In this document: piece by piece, positions 4,782-5,439 of the stretch | How the letters are laid out: every line of letters begins with the position of its first letter | Numbering within the stretch: the first letter of the stretch is position 1 | From: Candidatus Zambryskibacteria bacterium RIFOXYD2_FULL_43_10 | GTDB taxonomy: Bacteria > Patescibacteriota > Minisyncoccia > Phycocordibacterales > Zambryskibacteraceae | DNA length: 5,439 nucleotides | Direction: 5' to 3' | Assembly (NCBI GenBank): GCA_001825475.1 | Contig: MHWZ01000025.1 | Coordinates: 1-5,439, forward strand | The notes under the pieces: model-generated | What the model saw: the letters and a program-made list of their open reading frames with translations, nothing else | What the model was told of the DNA's origin: nothing | Database searches by the model: none | Program-made: the position numbers and the translations under genes

Positions 4782-5153
4782 GTGAGCCGAAAATCGCAAT
4801 ATTTAATACCTTTCACTCGTCTGAAGAATCTTGTCTTAGGACGCGGTTTTGAACTTTCTTTGGTATTTATTGATAATAAGCTTTCGCGTCATCTTAATTT
4901 AATTTATCGGAGAAAAAATTCACCCGCCAATGTTTTGAGTTTCCTCTTATCTAGAAAAACCGGTGAAATTTTTATTGATCTCGTCACAATTAAAAAAGAA
5001 ACAAAAAAATTTAACATGTCGTTTGAGACACTTGTCACTTATCTGTTTATCCACGGCCTGCTACATTTGAAAGGAATGAGACACGGAGATACAATGGAGC
5101 AGACAGAAAAAAAATTATTATTAAATGGCACATCCAATCGTAGTCGGTATTGA
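4782..5153 (+). CDS. ybeY: Endoribonuclease / 16S rRNA maturation factor YbeY, short form
   Basis: YbeY is a zinc-dependent protein needed for 16S rRNA 3'-end maturation and ribosome quality control. The metal site is HGLLHLKGMRH (91-101), giving His91, His95 and His101 of the H-x3-H-x5-H pattern. The usual aspartate before the last histidine (GYDH) is Arg100. Upstream, LNLIYRRKNSPANVLSF (38-54) and GEIFIDL (61-67) match the N..YR.KD.PTNVLSF and GDI/GEI regions. At 123 residues it is shorter than the usual 150 or so, mainly at the N-terminus. The start is GTG at 4782, three bases after rpsU. The C-terminus (MEQTEKKLL, 105-113) is standard; the last ten residues lie over the start of ftsA. Adjacency to bS21, which binds near the 16S 3' end, fits a shared role. 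Confidence 0.92.
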   Translation: MSRKSQYLIPFTRLKNLVLGRGFELSLVFIDNKLSRHLNLIYRRKNSPANVLSFLLSRKTGEIFIDLVTIKKETKKFNMSFETLVTYLFIHGLLHLKGMRHGDTMEQTEKKLLLNGTSNRSRY

Positions 5154-5439
5154 CATAGGCACATCCCTAACCAAGGTAATCATCGCCGAGGAGCTCGTTG
5201 AACATGGGCACCTAGTGCCTAAAATTATCGGCACCGGCTCAAACGAAACCAAAGGTGTGATCCGCGGTTACATTGCCGACTCGGCCGAGGCGGCAAAAAG
5301 CATTGAAGTGGCCGTCCGTCGAGCCGAAAAGATGGCTGGTCTTAAAGTTAAACGCGCTTACGTTTCCTTCGGCGGGATTGGTCTTGGCAGCGTAACGGCT
5401 AACGGTTCAGTGGTGATATCTCGAGCAGATCGCGAGATC
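5125..5439 (+). CDS. ftsA: Cell division protein FtsA, 5' part, runs off right edge
   Basis: FtsA is the actin-like protein that tethers FtsZ filaments to the membrane at the division site. The first 105 codons are present. VVGIDIGTSLTKVIIAEE (6-23) is the phosphate-1 nucleotide-binding loop of the actin/Hsp70 fold. IGTGSNETKGVIRGYIADS (about 35-53) is the usual FtsA GxxxxxxxGIxxGxIxD segment, followed by a helix ending RRAEKMAGLKV (65-75) and the strand RAYVSFGG (77-84) leading into the FtsA-specific 1C subdomain. The ATG at 5125 lies 29 bases inside ybeY in another frame, so translation is probably coupled; no Shine-Dalgarno is visible. The C-terminus, including the membrane-targeting helix, is outside the window; ftsZ would be expected downstream, which cannot be seen. 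Confidence 0.94.
   Translation, partial: MAHPIVVGIDIGTSLTKVIIAEELVEHGHLVPKIIGTGSNETKGVIRGYIADSAEAAKSIEVAVRRAEKMAGLKVKRAYVSFGGIGLGSVTANGSVVISRADREI

Overview
The window looks like chromosomal DNA from a member of the Patescibacteria (Candidate Phyla Radiation), most likely a Parcubacteria-type lineage. This is inferred from compact housekeeping genes with overlapping ends, shortened versions of Pth and YbeY, a REP-type transposase, weak or absent Shine-Dalgarno sites, and small uncharacterised proteins between core genes. TGA serves as an ordinary stop (end of ybeY), which argues against the recoded Gracilibacteria/Absconditabacteria lineages. Taxonomy is not proven by the sequence alone.

Layout. 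Positions 1-503 are an accessory patch: the 5' part of a REP-associated (Y1, HUH) transposase on the minus strand, running off the left edge, plus three near-perfect palindromes sharing the core AAAGC-CGA-GCTTT. One lies inside the transposase reading frame, one just upstream of its start, and one just after the stop of the next gene. Positions 504-1181 hold a minus-strand pair, pth (peptidyl-tRNA hydrolase) followed by a 61-residue unknown. A 47-bp divergent promoter region separates pth from a plus-strand pair: lepB (signal peptidase I), overlapping by 8 bp a histidyl-tRNA synthetase paralogue that has lost most catalytic signatures. This meets, tail to tail with an 11-bp overlap, a minus-strand pair made of a 119-residue unknown and a Prx5-type peroxiredoxin. 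A second divergent region (3779-3853) leads to a ClpP-fold protein that appears to lack the catalytic serine and aspartate, closed by a strong intrinsic terminator (4389-4422). The final block is rpsU (bS21), ybeY (16S rRNA maturation) and the start of ftsA (cell division), closely spaced or overlapping and led by a short region that can form alternative hairpins.

How the genes fit together. Pth, bS21, YbeY and the HisRS relative connect to translation. LepB handles protein export and FtsA division, while Prx5 handles peroxide. The most unusual items are the palindrome family inside and around its likely transposase, the HisRS-like pseudo-synthetase coupled to lepB, and the ClpP-like pseudo-protease.
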